DNA from: Streptomyces sp. ACA25
GTDB taxonomy: Bacteria; Actinomycetota; Actinomycetes; Streptomycetales; Streptomycetaceae
Direction: 5' to 3'
Assembly: GCF_028200735.1 (NCBI RefSeq)
Contig: NZ_JAQKPV010000011.1
Span: 124,001-188,000 of the forward strand
Length of the DNA: 64,000 nt
Both the position numbers and the translations under genes were made by a program. The notes beneath the pieces are model-generated. The model searched no databases and was not told the DNA's origin. It worked only from the letters and a program-made list of their open reading frames with translations. Of the stretch, positions 1-10,578 are shown one piece after another (the first letter of the stretch is position 1; each line of letters starts with the position of its first letter).

Positions 1-191
1 CCCGGCCGGCGGCGCCGAAGGAGCAACTCCTCCCCGGAATCTCTCAGGCACCCGTACCGCGCGGGCGAAGCCACTCTGGAAAGCAGAGGGACAGGACAGT
101 CCTACTGTCCCGGCTCCTCTCACCGACGGTGAAAGCCGCATCCCGCCCAGGGGTGCGGTGAAGCTCTCAGGTCGACATGACAGAGGGGGAG
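1..191 (+). promoter_or_regulatory. Tandem glycine riboswitch, 5' end cut by window
   Basis: The leader of gcvP holds the conserved cores of a two-aptamer glycine riboswitch. Aptamer I is represented by CGCCGAAGGAGCAA, then AATCTCTCAGGCACC and CACTCTGGAAAGCAGAG (about 13-89). Aptamer II follows with CACCGACGGTGAAAGCC, then GAAGCTCTCAGGT and GACAGAGGGGGA (about 121-191). The 5' strand of aptamer I lies before base 1. Glycine binding normally turns on glycine-cleavage genes, which fits gcvP starting 60 bases later. Confidence 0.9.
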
Positions 192-223
192 GCTGCTCGG
201 GCATCCGGACCGCGGTGCCCGCA

Positions 224-242
224 GGTCGCAGCGACCAGGAGG
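224..242 (+). promoter_or_regulatory. Hairpin abutting the gcvP ribosome site (candidate expression platform)
   Basis: GGTCG (224-228) can pair with CGACC (232-236). The gcvP Shine-Dalgarno AGGAGG (237-242) follows directly, 10 nt before the ATG. No U-run terminator is seen between aptamer II and the start, so control at translation initiation is more likely than attenuation. This is inference from the sequence; alternative pairing with aptamer II was not computed. Confidence 0.4.
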
Positions 243-252
243 CCTCCGCACC

Positions 253-3147
<2,895 letters not shown>

Positions 3148-3156
3148 CCGGTTGGC

Positions 3157-3218
3157 GCCCGTCATGAGGCCGGGGCCGGTGGCGCAGCCGCGCCACCGGC
3201 CCCGGCCTCATGACGGGC
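3157..3218. terminator. Perfect 29-bp bidirectional hairpin terminator
   Basis: Arms 3157-3185 and 3190-3218 are exact reverse complements with the 4-nt loop AGCC. It lies between the converging ends of gcvP and the minus-strand gene that ends at 3225. There is no T-run, as is usual for GC-rich actinomycete terminators. Confidence 0.85.
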
Positions 3219-3224
3219 GGGCCG

Positions 3225-3794
3225 TCAGCCGGTCAGCCCGGCCGGTGCCCGTCTGCTCGAGAGCAGGTCCATCAGCCTGCCGACCTCCAGCGGCAGACCT
3301 GGCGGGATGCCTGGCGGTGCGGGGGCCAGCGGCACCAGCAGGTCCGGGGCAGCGGGGCTCCCCTCCTGCGGATCAGCGCCGGTGTCCGCGTGCAGCCAGA
3401 GCGTGAGCATGTAGAGCTCCGGTACCGACAGCAGCCGTGGCTGGTAGTCGGCAGGAAGGGAGTCTGCCTGCCCGAGTGCCTCCCGCGTGGAAGCGGTGAA
3501 CGGCCCTTCGGAAAAGTGGGAGAACGCCCAGCCGTCGGCGGTGAGCATGGTCTCGGCGGCACCGACGGCGCGGCTGTTCAGCTCCAGGAGGTATCGCCAC
3601 CCGGCCAGCCGGGTACGCGGAGCTCCCGCGGTATCGCCGCCCGGTGACAGCAGGTGAAGCGGAAGGGGCATCACCGGGCGCAGCGCTGCGCGGTGATGAT
3701 GCAGCGGGTGCGGTGGACGGGCAGCAGTGGAACGCAGAGCCGTCCGGACGCTGCGCTCGACCGGGGCCGGCGCTGAGGGAATGTGCAAAGGCAT
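3225..3794 (-). CDS. Hypothetical protein
   Basis: A 189-residue protein I do not recognise. The start chosen is the ATG at 3794 because GAGAGG lies about 9 nt upstream; a longer frame to 3821 lacks a ribosome site. The N-terminal third is rich in Pro, His and Arg and looks disordered. The middle, LAGWRYLLELNSRAVGAAE followed by FSEGPFTASTREALG, looks helical and ordered, and the end is again Pro-rich. No signal peptide or membrane segment is evident. It is divergent from the GCS2 ligase gene. The 271-bp gap before that gene contains a possible leftward -10 box, TATAAG (3835-3840), and the palindrome ACACGTGT (3843-3850). Confidence 0.65.
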   Translation of the reverse strand: MPLHIPSAPAPVERSVRTALRSTAARPPHPLHHHRAALRPVMPLPLHLLSPGGDTAGAPRTRLAGWRYLLELNSRAVGAAETMLTADGWAFSHFSEGPFTASTREALGQADSLPADYQPRLLSVPELYMLTLWLHADTGADPQEGSPAAPDLLVPLAPAPPGIPPGLPLEVGRLMDLLSSRRAPAGLTG

Positions 3795-4065
3795 GATGGT
3801 GCGCCTCTCTTGGGGAGACACGATGCTGACGGAGCTTATACGACACGTGTTCGTACAGTGTTTCCGCTAGCCGACCCGGGAGGTTACAGCAAGGGGAGAA
3901 TCGGCCGCATGTGTGACCTCTTCTCCTGGGCGGCAATCGATCAGCAGGAGAATTATTCCACGGGAATATGCGTTTCCGGGAGTCGTGGCTCACACCCGGC
4001 GCGTGTTACGTGGCGCCCGCCCTGGGCATGATCGAACCACCGTGCGAAGCTGAGGAGGGTGTGCG

Positions 4066-5562
4066 ATGGGAGCAGACGTCTCGGCCGACGGCTTCGATCT
4101 GGCTGACCGGCCTCGATACCGTGCCCGGCTCCAGACATGCCTGGAAGTGTTGCGGAATCTGATCGAGGAGCGAAGGTTCGATCGGCCCCGGGACCTCATC
4201 GGTGTCGAGCTCGAGCTCAGCCTTGCCGACGCCCATGGCGCCCCGACAATGGTGAACGAAGCGGTCCTCTCGCGCATGGCGTCCAAGGATTTCCAGACCG
4301 AACTGGGCAAGTTCACCCTTGAGCTGAATATGGCCCCGCGCAAACTGTCGGGCCGGGTGTTCGACGACCTCGCCGAAGAGATGCGAATAGCTCTCGGATA
4401 TGCCGACAGGACGGCGGGCGAATTCGGCGCCCAAACCGTGCTGGTCGGTGTCCTGCCCACCATTACCGGCGAGGAGCTCGGACCGGCGAACCTGTCCTCG
4501 GTGGACCGCTACACGCTGCTCAACGACCAGATCATGGCGGCCCGGGGAGAGCTCATCTCCCTGCACATCACCGGTGCCGAGAAGCTCGACCGCACCTTCA
4601 CCTCCATCGCCCCCGAATCGGCCTGCACCGCGGTACAACTCCACCTGCAGGTCACTCCCGACCGATTCGCGGACGTCTGGAATGCCGCTCAGGCCGTGTC
4701 GGCGGCGCAGATCGCTGTCGGAGCGAACTCCCCCTTCGTCTTCGGGCGCAGGCTGTGGCACGAGACCCGGCCGCAGCTCTTCCTCCAGTCCACCGACTCC
4801 CGGCCCCCGGAGCTGGCGGCACAGGGAGTCCGTCCGCGCACCTGGTTCGGCGAGCGCTGGGCCGACTCCGCGCACTGCCTGTTCGAGGAGAACGTCCGGT
4901 ACTTTCCCGCACTGCTCCCGTTGTGCGACGAGGAGGACCCGGCCCAGGTGCTGGGATCGGGGGGGATTCCGCGTCTGGCCGAGCTGATGCTCCACAACGG
5001 CACCGTCTACCGCTGGAACCGCCCCGTCTACGAGGTGGCCGGCGGCGTCCCGCACCTGCGGGTGGAGAACCGCGTCCTCCCCACCGGGCCCACCGTGACG
5101 GACATGGTGGCGAACGCCGCCTTCTACTACGGCCTGGTGCGCGCCCTGGCCGAACAGCCGGATCCCGTCTGGCGGCGGCTGCCCTTCGCCCGTGCCGAAC
5201 AGAACTTCGACGCGGCCTGCCGGGACGGCATCGGCGCCCGGCTGGTCTGGCCCCGGTCCGGCGCGGCCGGCGGGTGCGCCGAAATTCCGGCCGCCGAACT
5301 CGTGCGTTCCGAGCTCCTGCCGCTCGCCGCTTCCGGCCTCGACGCGTGGGGCGTCTCCTCGGTGGACCGGGACCGCTGCCTCTCGGTCATCGAGGAACGC
5401 TGCCGCCGCCGGGTCACCGGGGCGGAATGGCAGACGCGCTATTTCCACCGGGCGCTGAGCCGCGGAGCTGACCGCGACACGGCGCTTGCCGCCATGGTCA
5501 AGAGATACTGCGAACTCTCGCGGGAGGACCTGCCGGTGCACGCCTGGCCTGCGGAGCTCTGA
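4066..5562 (+). CDS. Glutamate-cysteine ligase family protein (GCS2/EgtA type)
   Basis: A 498-residue member of the carboxylate-amine ligase/GCS2 family. GVELELSLADAHGAP near the N-terminus matches the acidic metal-binding motif (glutamates after IGVE), and later blocks such as FTLELNMAP and RVENRVLPTGPTVTD are typical of the fold. In actinomycetes such enzymes may make gamma-glutamylcysteine or other gamma-glutamyl compounds (EgtA does so for ergothioneine). No egtBCD or mycothiol genes are adjacent, so the substrate is open. GAGGAGG precedes the ATG by about 8 nt. The gene stands alone, 66 bp before the next. Confidence 0.8.
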   Translation: MGADVSADGFDLADRPRYRARLQTCLEVLRNLIEERRFDRPRDLIGVELELSLADAHGAPTMVNEAVLSRMASKDFQTELGKFTLELNMAPRKLSGRVFDDLAEEMRIALGYADRTAGEFGAQTVLVGVLPTITGEELGPANLSSVDRYTLLNDQIMAARGELISLHITGAEKLDRTFTSIAPESACTAVQLHLQVTPDRFADVWNAAQAVSAAQIAVGANSPFVFGRRLWHETRPQLFLQSTDSRPPELAAQGVRPRTWFGERWADSAHCLFEENVRYFPALLPLCDEEDPAQVLGSGGIPRLAELMLHNGTVYRWNRPVYEVAGGVPHLRVENRVLPTGPTVTDMVANAAFYYGLVRALAEQPDPVWRRLPFARAEQNFDAACRDGIGARLVWPRSGAAGGCAEIPAAELVRSELLPLAASGLDAWGVSSVDRDRCLSVIEERCRRRVTGAEWQTRYFHRALSRGADRDTALAAMVKRYCELSREDLPVHAWPAEL

Positions 5563-5628
5563 GCGCGCGCTCCGGCGCTAGACTGCTGCGCCGGTGTGAG
5601 CGGGCAGTGACGGCGGACGGGAGACGGC

Positions 5629-6441
5629 GTGCGTGGCGAGCCGGACGACATGGCGGACTCGCCACTGAGCGACCCCGGCCGGCGCCGGGTGTTCCAGCAG
5701 GAGCTCCTCCTGGTGCTGGCACTTTCCCTGGGCGCGAGCGCGGTGGCAGCCGTGATCCGCTTCACCGGTGTGCTCACCCGCCCCGGCGGGCTGAGTGACT
5801 ACGCCGCCACACTGAACGCCTCGCGGGCTCCCGACCGTCCCTGGCTCGACCTTGCCTGGCAGCTGTTCGGCATCGCCACGGCTCTCGTCCCCGTCCTGCT
5901 GGTGGCCCACCTGCTGCTGCGGGAGCGCTCCGACGGGGGGCCGGGCATGCGGGCGCTCGGCTTCGACCTGCGCCGGCCGGGCGGCGACCTGGCCCGCGGC
6001 GCGGCAGTCGCGGCAGCCATCGGAGGCAGCGGACTGCTGCTCTACCTCGGCGCGCAGGCGGTCGGCCTCAATCTCACGGTCGTCCCCGAATCCCTGCCCG
6101 AGGTCTGGTGGAAGCTCCCGGTACTGATCGCCTCCGCGGTGCAGAACGCCGTGGTGGAAGAGGTCATCGTGCTCGGCTACCTGCTGCGCCGGCTGGGACA
6201 GACCGGCTGGACACCCATGGCTGCTCTGCTGGCGAGCTCACTGCTCCGCGGCACGTACCACCTCTATCAGGGCATTGGCGGTTTCGTCGGCAATGTGGTC
6301 ATGGGCATCGTCTTCGTGTGGCTCTACCGGAGGTGGGGCCGGATCATGCCGCTGGTCGTCGCCCACGCGCTGATCGACATCGTGGCGTTCGTCGGCTACG
6401 CGCTGCTGGCGGGCAAGGTGGGCTGGCTGCCCACGGCCTGA
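5629..6441 (+). CDS. CPBP family intramembrane glutamic endopeptidase
   Basis: A 270-residue polytopic membrane protein of the CPBP (CAAX protease and bacteriocin-processing, Abi) family. The three catalytic blocks are visible: EEVIVLGYLLRRL (paired glutamates), RGTYHLYQG, and VVAHALIDI (His). About seven hydrophobic segments are predicted. These enzymes cleave peptides within the membrane; bacterial substrates are mostly unknown. Start GTG at 5629 with CGGGAG just upstream; ATG at 5650 is the alternative. The 3' side has a small GC stem (GGGCGC/GCGCCC, about 6450-6465). Confidence 0.87.
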   Translation: MRGEPDDMADSPLSDPGRRRVFQQELLLVLALSLGASAVAAVIRFTGVLTRPGGLSDYAATLNASRAPDRPWLDLAWQLFGIATALVPVLLVAHLLLRERSDGGPGMRALGFDLRRPGGDLARGAAVAAAIGGSGLLLYLGAQAVGLNLTVVPESLPEVWWKLPVLIASAVQNAVVEEVIVLGYLLRRLGQTGWTPMAALLASSLLRGTYHLYQGIGGFVGNVVMGIVFVWLYRRWGRIMPLVVAHALIDIVAFVGYALLAGKVGWLPTA

Positions 6442-6577
6442 CCTATGGCACGGGCGCCTGTGCGCCCCCGCGTACCCCGCCTTCGCTGGGTGCCTCGGCT
6501 CCGCTCGCACCGGCCGGGAGGTCCGGATGCTGAACGGTGAACTGGCAAGGGCACTGCTCCCGTCCTACGATGCGTGC

Positions 6578-6613
6578 ATGCCGCTGACTGTCCTTCCGCC
6601 CCCGGCCGCGTAG
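6578..6613 (+). CDS. Candidate leader peptide (11 residues) before the EamA gene
   Basis: A tiny frame reads M-P-L-T-V-L-P-P-P-A-A-stop. It contains a Pro-Pro-Pro run, a known ribosome-stalling context, and is followed 22 nt later by a 10-bp hairpin. An overlapping shorter frame (ATG at 6570) codes MRACR. No strong ribosome site is seen, so this is only a candidate element of the 280-bp leader of the transporter gene. Nothing else is recognised between 6442 and 6721. Confidence 0.3.
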   Translation: MPLTVLPPPAA

Positions 6614-6635
6614 CGCGGGCTGCTGAGACACCTGC

Positions 6636-6659
6636 CGCGGTGGGCTCCGGCCCACCGCG
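6636..6659 (+). terminator. Hairpin in the EamA leader (possible attenuator)
   Basis: CGCGGTGGGC (6636-6645) and GCCCACCGCG (6650-6659) form a perfect 10-bp stem with loop TCCG. It lies between a possible leader peptide and the transporter start at 6722. It could be an attenuator or a processing structure; no T-run follows. Confidence 0.45.
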
Positions 6660-6721
6660 CTGCTCGGCGTTGCCCGTAGACGGGACCACGCGACCGATCC
6701 CCATGCAGCGGGAGAACATCC

Positions 6722-7774
6722 ATGCACCACCCACTTTCCTCCGCCCTGCCAGTGGGCCGCGGACTGGCCTTTGTCATTGTCGCGGCCGTCGCCTGGGGCA
6801 CCGCGGGTGCCGCGGCCGCCCTGTTGTTCGACACCAGCGGCCTCGGCCCGGTCTCTCTCACCTTCTGGAGGACCGCGGGCGGCCTCCTCCTGCTGCTCGC
6901 CGGCTGGCGGCTGCTGCGCCGTCCGCTGCCTGTGCGTCCGGCACCGCAGCCGGTGCGCGGGCGCGTCCTCCGGGTCACGGTCATGGGACTCGGACTGACG
7001 GTCTTCCAGACGGCCTACTTCGCGGCCGTCCAGCACACCGGCCTGGCGGTGGGCACCGTGGTCACCCTCGGGGCCGGACCGGTCCTGATCGCGCTCGGAG
7101 CCCGGGTGTGGATGGGGGAACGGCTGGGCCGCGGCGGGACCCTGGCGGTGGGCGCGGCACTCAGCGGTCTCGCAATCCTTGTCCTCGGCGGTGCGCACGG
7201 AACGGACACCGTGCGGGTCTCCGGTGTCGCTCTCGCGCTGCTGTCGGCCGGGGGATATTCCGCCATCACGCTGTACACGCGGTGGCTGGGGCGCACCGGG
7301 ACACCGGTGGACGCCTACCTCACCTCGGTGACCTCCTTCGCCGTGTGCGCGGGGTGCCTGCTCCCGCTCGCAGCGATCGAAGGCCTGCTTCCGCAGGCGG
7401 AGCAGCTGGGGCGTTCGCTCTGGCTGATGGTCTACCTGGCGGCCGTGCCGACAGCCCTTGCCTATGCCCTCTACTTCGCCGGGCTGGCCGCGGTGCGTGC
7501 CGCCACCGCCTCGGTGATCGTTCTGATCGAGCCGGTGACGGCAGCCGTCATCGCGGTTCTGCTGCTCGGGGAGCACCTCACCACGCCCGTCGTCGCGGGG
7601 ACGGCGGTGCTGCTGGGGGCCGTGGCGGCCCTGGTGCTCACCGAGGCGCGCTCAGGGCCTGGAGTAGGCCGTGAGGTAGCCGGGCGCAGGAATCGCGGGC
7701 GCGGGAGGCCCGGCCGGCACGGGGGCACCGTGGACCACCGAGACCGGGAGAACGCCGCTCCAGTGCGGGAGTGA
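6722..7774 (+). CDS. EamA/DMT family transporter
   Basis: A membrane protein with the ten-helix EamA (RhaT/YdcZ) layout: two repeats of about five hydrophobic helices, the first opening with AFVIVAAVAWGTAGAAAALL and the second with the conserved tail AATASVIVLIEPVTAAVIAV. Such proteins usually export amino acids, metabolites or drugs. The ATG follows GCGGGAGAACATCC. The last 40 or so residues (from about GVGREVAGRR) are Arg/Gly-rich, unlike the family, and run 123 bp antisense into the convergent PNPOx gene. The tail may be a readthrough after loss of the ancestral stop. It is preceded by a possible leader-peptide attenuator. Confidence 0.85.
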   Translation: MHHPLSSALPVGRGLAFVIVAAVAWGTAGAAAALLFDTSGLGPVSLTFWRTAGGLLLLLAGWRLLRRPLPVRPAPQPVRGRVLRVTVMGLGLTVFQTAYFAAVQHTGLAVGTVVTLGAGPVLIALGARVWMGERLGRGGTLAVGAALSGLAILVLGGAHGTDTVRVSGVALALLSAGGYSAITLYTRWLGRTGTPVDAYLTSVTSFAVCAGCLLPLAAIEGLLPQAEQLGRSLWLMVYLAAVPTALAYALYFAGLAAVRAATASVIVLIEPVTAAVIAVLLLGEHLTTPVVAGTAVLLGAVAALVLTEARSGPGVGREVAGRRNRGRGRPGRHGGTVDHRDRENAAPVRE

Positions 7775-8320
7775 CAGGTCCTCCGGCTCTTCGTTCGGGC
7801 CGCCGCCGCGGACCTTGACCGAGACCTGCTCCAGGTCGACGGCGAGCACCGCGGTGGCGGCCAGCTCCCGGGCATTCGCCGGCCGGCAGTCCGCCGAGCG
7901 GCCGGGCACGACATGGTCGACCAGGGCGTCCAGCGCGGCGGTGCGCTCGGCCGGACCGGTGACCGTGCGGGCCTGGCCGTGGACCACCACGGAGCGGTAG
8001 TTCACGGAGTGGTGGAACGCCGAGAGCGCGAGAACCAGACCGTCGACGTGAGTGACCGTGAGGCACACGGGCAGCCCGGCTTCCCGTTGTCCGGCGGCGT
8101 GCAGCGGACGGGAGCCGGTGGAGCCGTGGACGTAGAGCCGCTCCCCGACCCGGGCGTAAAGGGTGGGCAGAACCACGGGAGCTCCGTCCCGGACGAAGCC
8201 GAGATGGCACACGTAGCCCTCGTCGAGCAGCGCGTGGACCAGCTCCCGGTCGTAGGAGGCGCGCTGGCGGCCCCGGCTGGGCACGGTGCGTTCGGTTTCC
8301 GGGTAGGACGCGGCGGTCAT
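7652..8320 (-). CDS. Pyridoxamine 5'-phosphate oxidase family protein
   Basis: A 222-residue FMN-binding split-barrel protein of the PNPOx/NimA-like group. The core reads GYVCHLGFVRDGAPVVLPT, then YVHGSTGSRPLH and SVVVHGQARTV, as in heme/flavin-binding 'pyridoxamine oxidase-like' proteins. Start ATG at 8320 with AAGGAGA 7 nt upstream; the frame is open further (to 8380) without a better site. It is divergent from a MocR-type PLP regulator, an arrangement typical of vitamin B6 control, so a role in B6 or flavin-linked reduction is plausible. Its 3' end overlaps the EamA gene. Confidence 0.85.
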   Translation of the reverse strand: MTAASYPETERTVPSRGRQRASYDRELVHALLDEGYVCHLGFVRDGAPVVLPTLYARVGERLYVHGSTGSRPLHAAGQREAGLPVCLTVTHVDGLVLALSAFHHSVNYRSVVVHGQARTVTGPAERTAALDALVDHVVPGRSADCRPANARELAATAVLAVDLEQVSVKVRGGGPNEEPEDLSLPHWSGVLPVSVVHGAPVPAGPPAPAIPAPGYLTAYSRP

Positions 8321-8373
8321 GGCACGTTCTCCTTGTGAACGGTGGGGCGGCACTCCGTCAACCGGAGTGGCGA

Positions 8374-8403
8374 GCAGCATTGAACTAGTGCATAATAGTT
8401 TTT
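8374..8403. promoter_or_regulatory. Shared promoter/operator of the PNPOx and MocR genes
   Basis: The 83-bp divergent spacer ends in an unusually AT-rich stretch: ACTAGTGCATAATAG (8385-8399), then TTTTTGTGCTAG running into the regulator start. CATAAT (8391-8396) is a fair rightward -10 for a leaderless mRNA beginning at or near the GTG (8404); the reverse strand reads CTATTATG. The repeated CTAGTGC/GTGCTAG half-sites would suit MocR-type binding. The operator role is inference. Confidence 0.45.
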
Positions 8404-9735
8404 GTGCTAGGAGACTATCGGATCACGGGGCGGCGTGCAGCCGACATTGCGGCGAGCGTGGAGCAGGGGGTCGGCTCGGGAGAGCTGGAGCCCGGCCAGT
8501 TGCTGCCGCCGCTGCGGGAGTTGGCTGCCGGGCTCGGCGTCAATCCCAACACCGTGGCCGCCGCCTATCGGACCCTGCGCGAGCGAGGGGTCATCGAGAC
8601 GGCAGGCCGCCGGGGCAGCCGGGTGCGTGCCCGCCCGGCCAGCAGCCCGCGGGAGGCGATCCGGGTGGAGGCACCCGAGGGCGTCCGCGATGTCTCCCAG
8701 GGCAATCCCGACATCGCCCTCCTGCCGCAGCTGGGACCCCCGCTGGCCCGGGCGGCCCAGCGGTACGCCGCCCGGCCGACGCTCTACGGGGAGCCGGCGG
8801 TGAGCCCGGATCTCGAACGCTGGGTCCGCGCGGAGTTCGACGCGGACGGGGTGCCTGCCGGGCCGGTGGCGGTGACCTCCGGTTCCCTGGACGCCATCGA
8901 ACGGGTGCTCGCCGCCCACCTGCGGCCCGGTGACGCGGTGGCGGTGGAGGACCCGGGCTGGGGCAGTCTGCTCGACCTGCTGCCCGCGCTCGGCCTGCGT
9001 ACGGTCCCGGTCCCCCTGGACGATGACGGACCGCTGCCCGAGGAGACCGGGCGCGCCCTGCGGCAGGATGTCCGCGCGCTGATCGTCACGGCACGTGCGC
9101 AGAATCCGACCGGCGCCGCGGTCACCGAGGACCGCGCCCGGGCTCTGCGAGCGGTCCTCGCTGCCCACCCGCGGACGGTACTGATCGAGGACGACCATGG
9201 GCACGGGATCGTCGATCTCCCCCTGCACACACTCACCGGCAGCACCGAGCACTGGGCGGTCGTGCGCTCCGCGGCGAAGGCTTACGGCCCCGATTTGCGT
9301 CTCGCGGTTCTCACGGCGGACCCCACCACGGTGGGCCGGGTGCTCGGCAGGCTGCGGCTGGGCCCCGGCTGGGTCAGTCACCTGCTCCAGGAAACGGTGC
9401 TCGAGCTGGCGCGCACCGGGGCAGCCGACCCCCGCACGGTGGCCCGCGCCTACGGGGAGCGGCGAGCCGCCCTCATCCGGGCCCTGGCCGGGCACTCGCT
9501 CGCGGGGTACGGGCGCAGCGGCATGAACGTGTGGGTTCCGGTGCCGGACGAGACGCTGGCCGTCTCCCGTCTCCTGCAGGCCGGCTGGGCCGTCGCCCCC
9601 GGGGCCCGCTTCCGTACCGTTTCGCCGCCGGGGGTGCGGCTGACGGTCTCCCCGCTCTCCGGGCCGGACGCGGAAGACCTCGCCGGGGCGCTCGCAGCCG
9701 CCGTCCGCCCACGGGCGGCGCGCCGCTCCGGGTGA
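8404..9735 (+). CDS. MocR-type regulator: GntR HTH fused to class I/II aminotransferase domain
   Basis: A 443-residue PLP-dependent transcription factor. Residues about 5-75 form a GntR winged helix (SGELEPGQLLPPLRELAAG, then NPNTVAAAYRTLRERGVIET). Residues about 95-435 are a fold-type I aminotransferase domain with the Asn of ARAQNPTGAAV and the PLP Lys expected near VVRSAAKAYGPDLR. MocR proteins usually sense PLP or an amino acid and control a divergent gene, here the PNPOx-like protein. Start GTG at 8404, almost certainly leaderless: no ribosome site, and a -10 box ends about 8 nt before it. Confidence 0.9.
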   Translation: MLGDYRITGRRAADIAASVEQGVGSGELEPGQLLPPLRELAAGLGVNPNTVAAAYRTLRERGVIETAGRRGSRVRARPASSPREAIRVEAPEGVRDVSQGNPDIALLPQLGPPLARAAQRYAARPTLYGEPAVSPDLERWVRAEFDADGVPAGPVAVTSGSLDAIERVLAAHLRPGDAVAVEDPGWGSLLDLLPALGLRTVPVPLDDDGPLPEETGRALRQDVRALIVTARAQNPTGAAVTEDRARALRAVLAAHPRTVLIEDDHGHGIVDLPLHTLTGSTEHWAVVRSAAKAYGPDLRLAVLTADPTTVGRVLGRLRLGPGWVSHLLQETVLELARTGAADPRTVARAYGERRAALIRALAGHSLAGYGRSGMNVWVPVPDETLAVSRLLQAGWAVAPGARFRTVSPPGVRLTVSPLSGPDAEDLAGALAAAVRPRAARRSG

Positions 9736-9792
9736 ACGCGGTCCGTCCGGGGCAGGCGCCGCGAACCCGCAGGCCGGGTCGGCGGCAGCAGA

Positions 9793-10236
9793 TCAGCCGA
9801 GGCGGAGCGAGTCACCCTCCACGGTGAGTGCTTCTTCCGGAAGCGGCTGCTCCGCGGGTCCGTTCACCACGCTGCCGTCCCCGATGGCGAACCGGCTGCC
9901 GTGGCAGGCGCAGTTGATGGTGCCGTCGCTGACGTCACGGACCACACAGCCCTGGTGTGTGCACACGGCGGAGAACGCCCTGAACTCGCCGGGTTCCGGC
10001 TGGGTGACCACGACTCTCGCGTTCTCGAAGACCACACCGCCGCCCTCGGGGATGTCGGAGGTTCCGGCCAGTTCCTCGCCGCCCTCCGGCGTCTCCTCCT
10101 CGATCCGGCCCTCCGGGGGCTCGGCGTCATCGCTGCCGCAGGCCGCCACGGCCCCTCCCAGGCCCAGGGCTCCCACGGCGGCGACGACCGTGCGACGGGA
10201 AGCGGTTTTCGGGGACCTGGCTGACGCGGTCATCAT
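9793..10236 (-). CDS. Rieske [2Fe-2S] lipoprotein, Tat-exported
   Basis: A 147-residue exported Rieske protein. The N-terminus has a twin-arginine signal, SRRTVVAAVGALGLGGAV, ending in the lipobox AVAAC. An acidic linker follows. The Rieske cluster ligands are CTHQGC and CACHGS (two Cys-His pairs). Such small membrane-anchored Rieske proteins are common in streptomycetes and probably act in extracytoplasmic electron transfer; the partner is unknown. The ATG at 10236 is preceded by GGAGGAGC. Confidence 0.93.
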   Translation of the reverse strand: MMTASARSPKTASRRTVVAAVGALGLGGAVAACGSDDAEPPEGRIEEETPEGGEELAGTSDIPEGGGVVFENARVVVTQPEPGEFRAFSAVCTHQGCVVRDVSDGTINCACHGSRFAIGDGSVVNGPAEQPLPEEALTVEGDSLRLG

Positions 10237-10578
10237 GCTCCTCCGGGGGAGTGCGGTGGGGTGACGGGAGTGCGGTGCGGCCGTGGAGTACCCCTACGGT
10301 GCCACTCCCACCCGGGCCGCGCACGGTACACGCGGCCGGCACGGCCTGTCACCGTTCCTGGCCGGGTCGTGCCGAGGGCCACGATGCGCTTCGCCTCCTC
10401 GACCGCGGACCGAAGCCGGCGTCCGGGGTGCGGTACAGCTGTTCCGTGGCGATCGCGTGCTCGCGCCCCCGAGCCTCAGGCGCCTCCCGCGCGGAGCGCA
10501 GCGCAGGCAGCATCGCTCTCGATGACCCCGGGAGTCAACCGTGGATCACAAGGCTGGAATGTCGGATAGCCTGGGAAA
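10237..10578. other. Intergenic region, 342 bp
   Basis: Divergent spacer between the Rieske gene and the HipA-like kinase. I see no supported gene. TAGCCT (10567-10572) sits 6 nt before the kinase ATG (10579), which fits a -10 box for a leaderless transcript. No clear repeat or hairpin stands out. Confidence 0.5.

Noticed and set aside
3843..3850. ACACGTGT palindrome as an operator
   Set aside because: Only 8 bp, no matching regulator nearby; noted with the hypothetical gene but not called.
6443..7576. 377-codon minus-strand frame
   Set aside because: Antisense to EamA, low complexity, no ribosome site.
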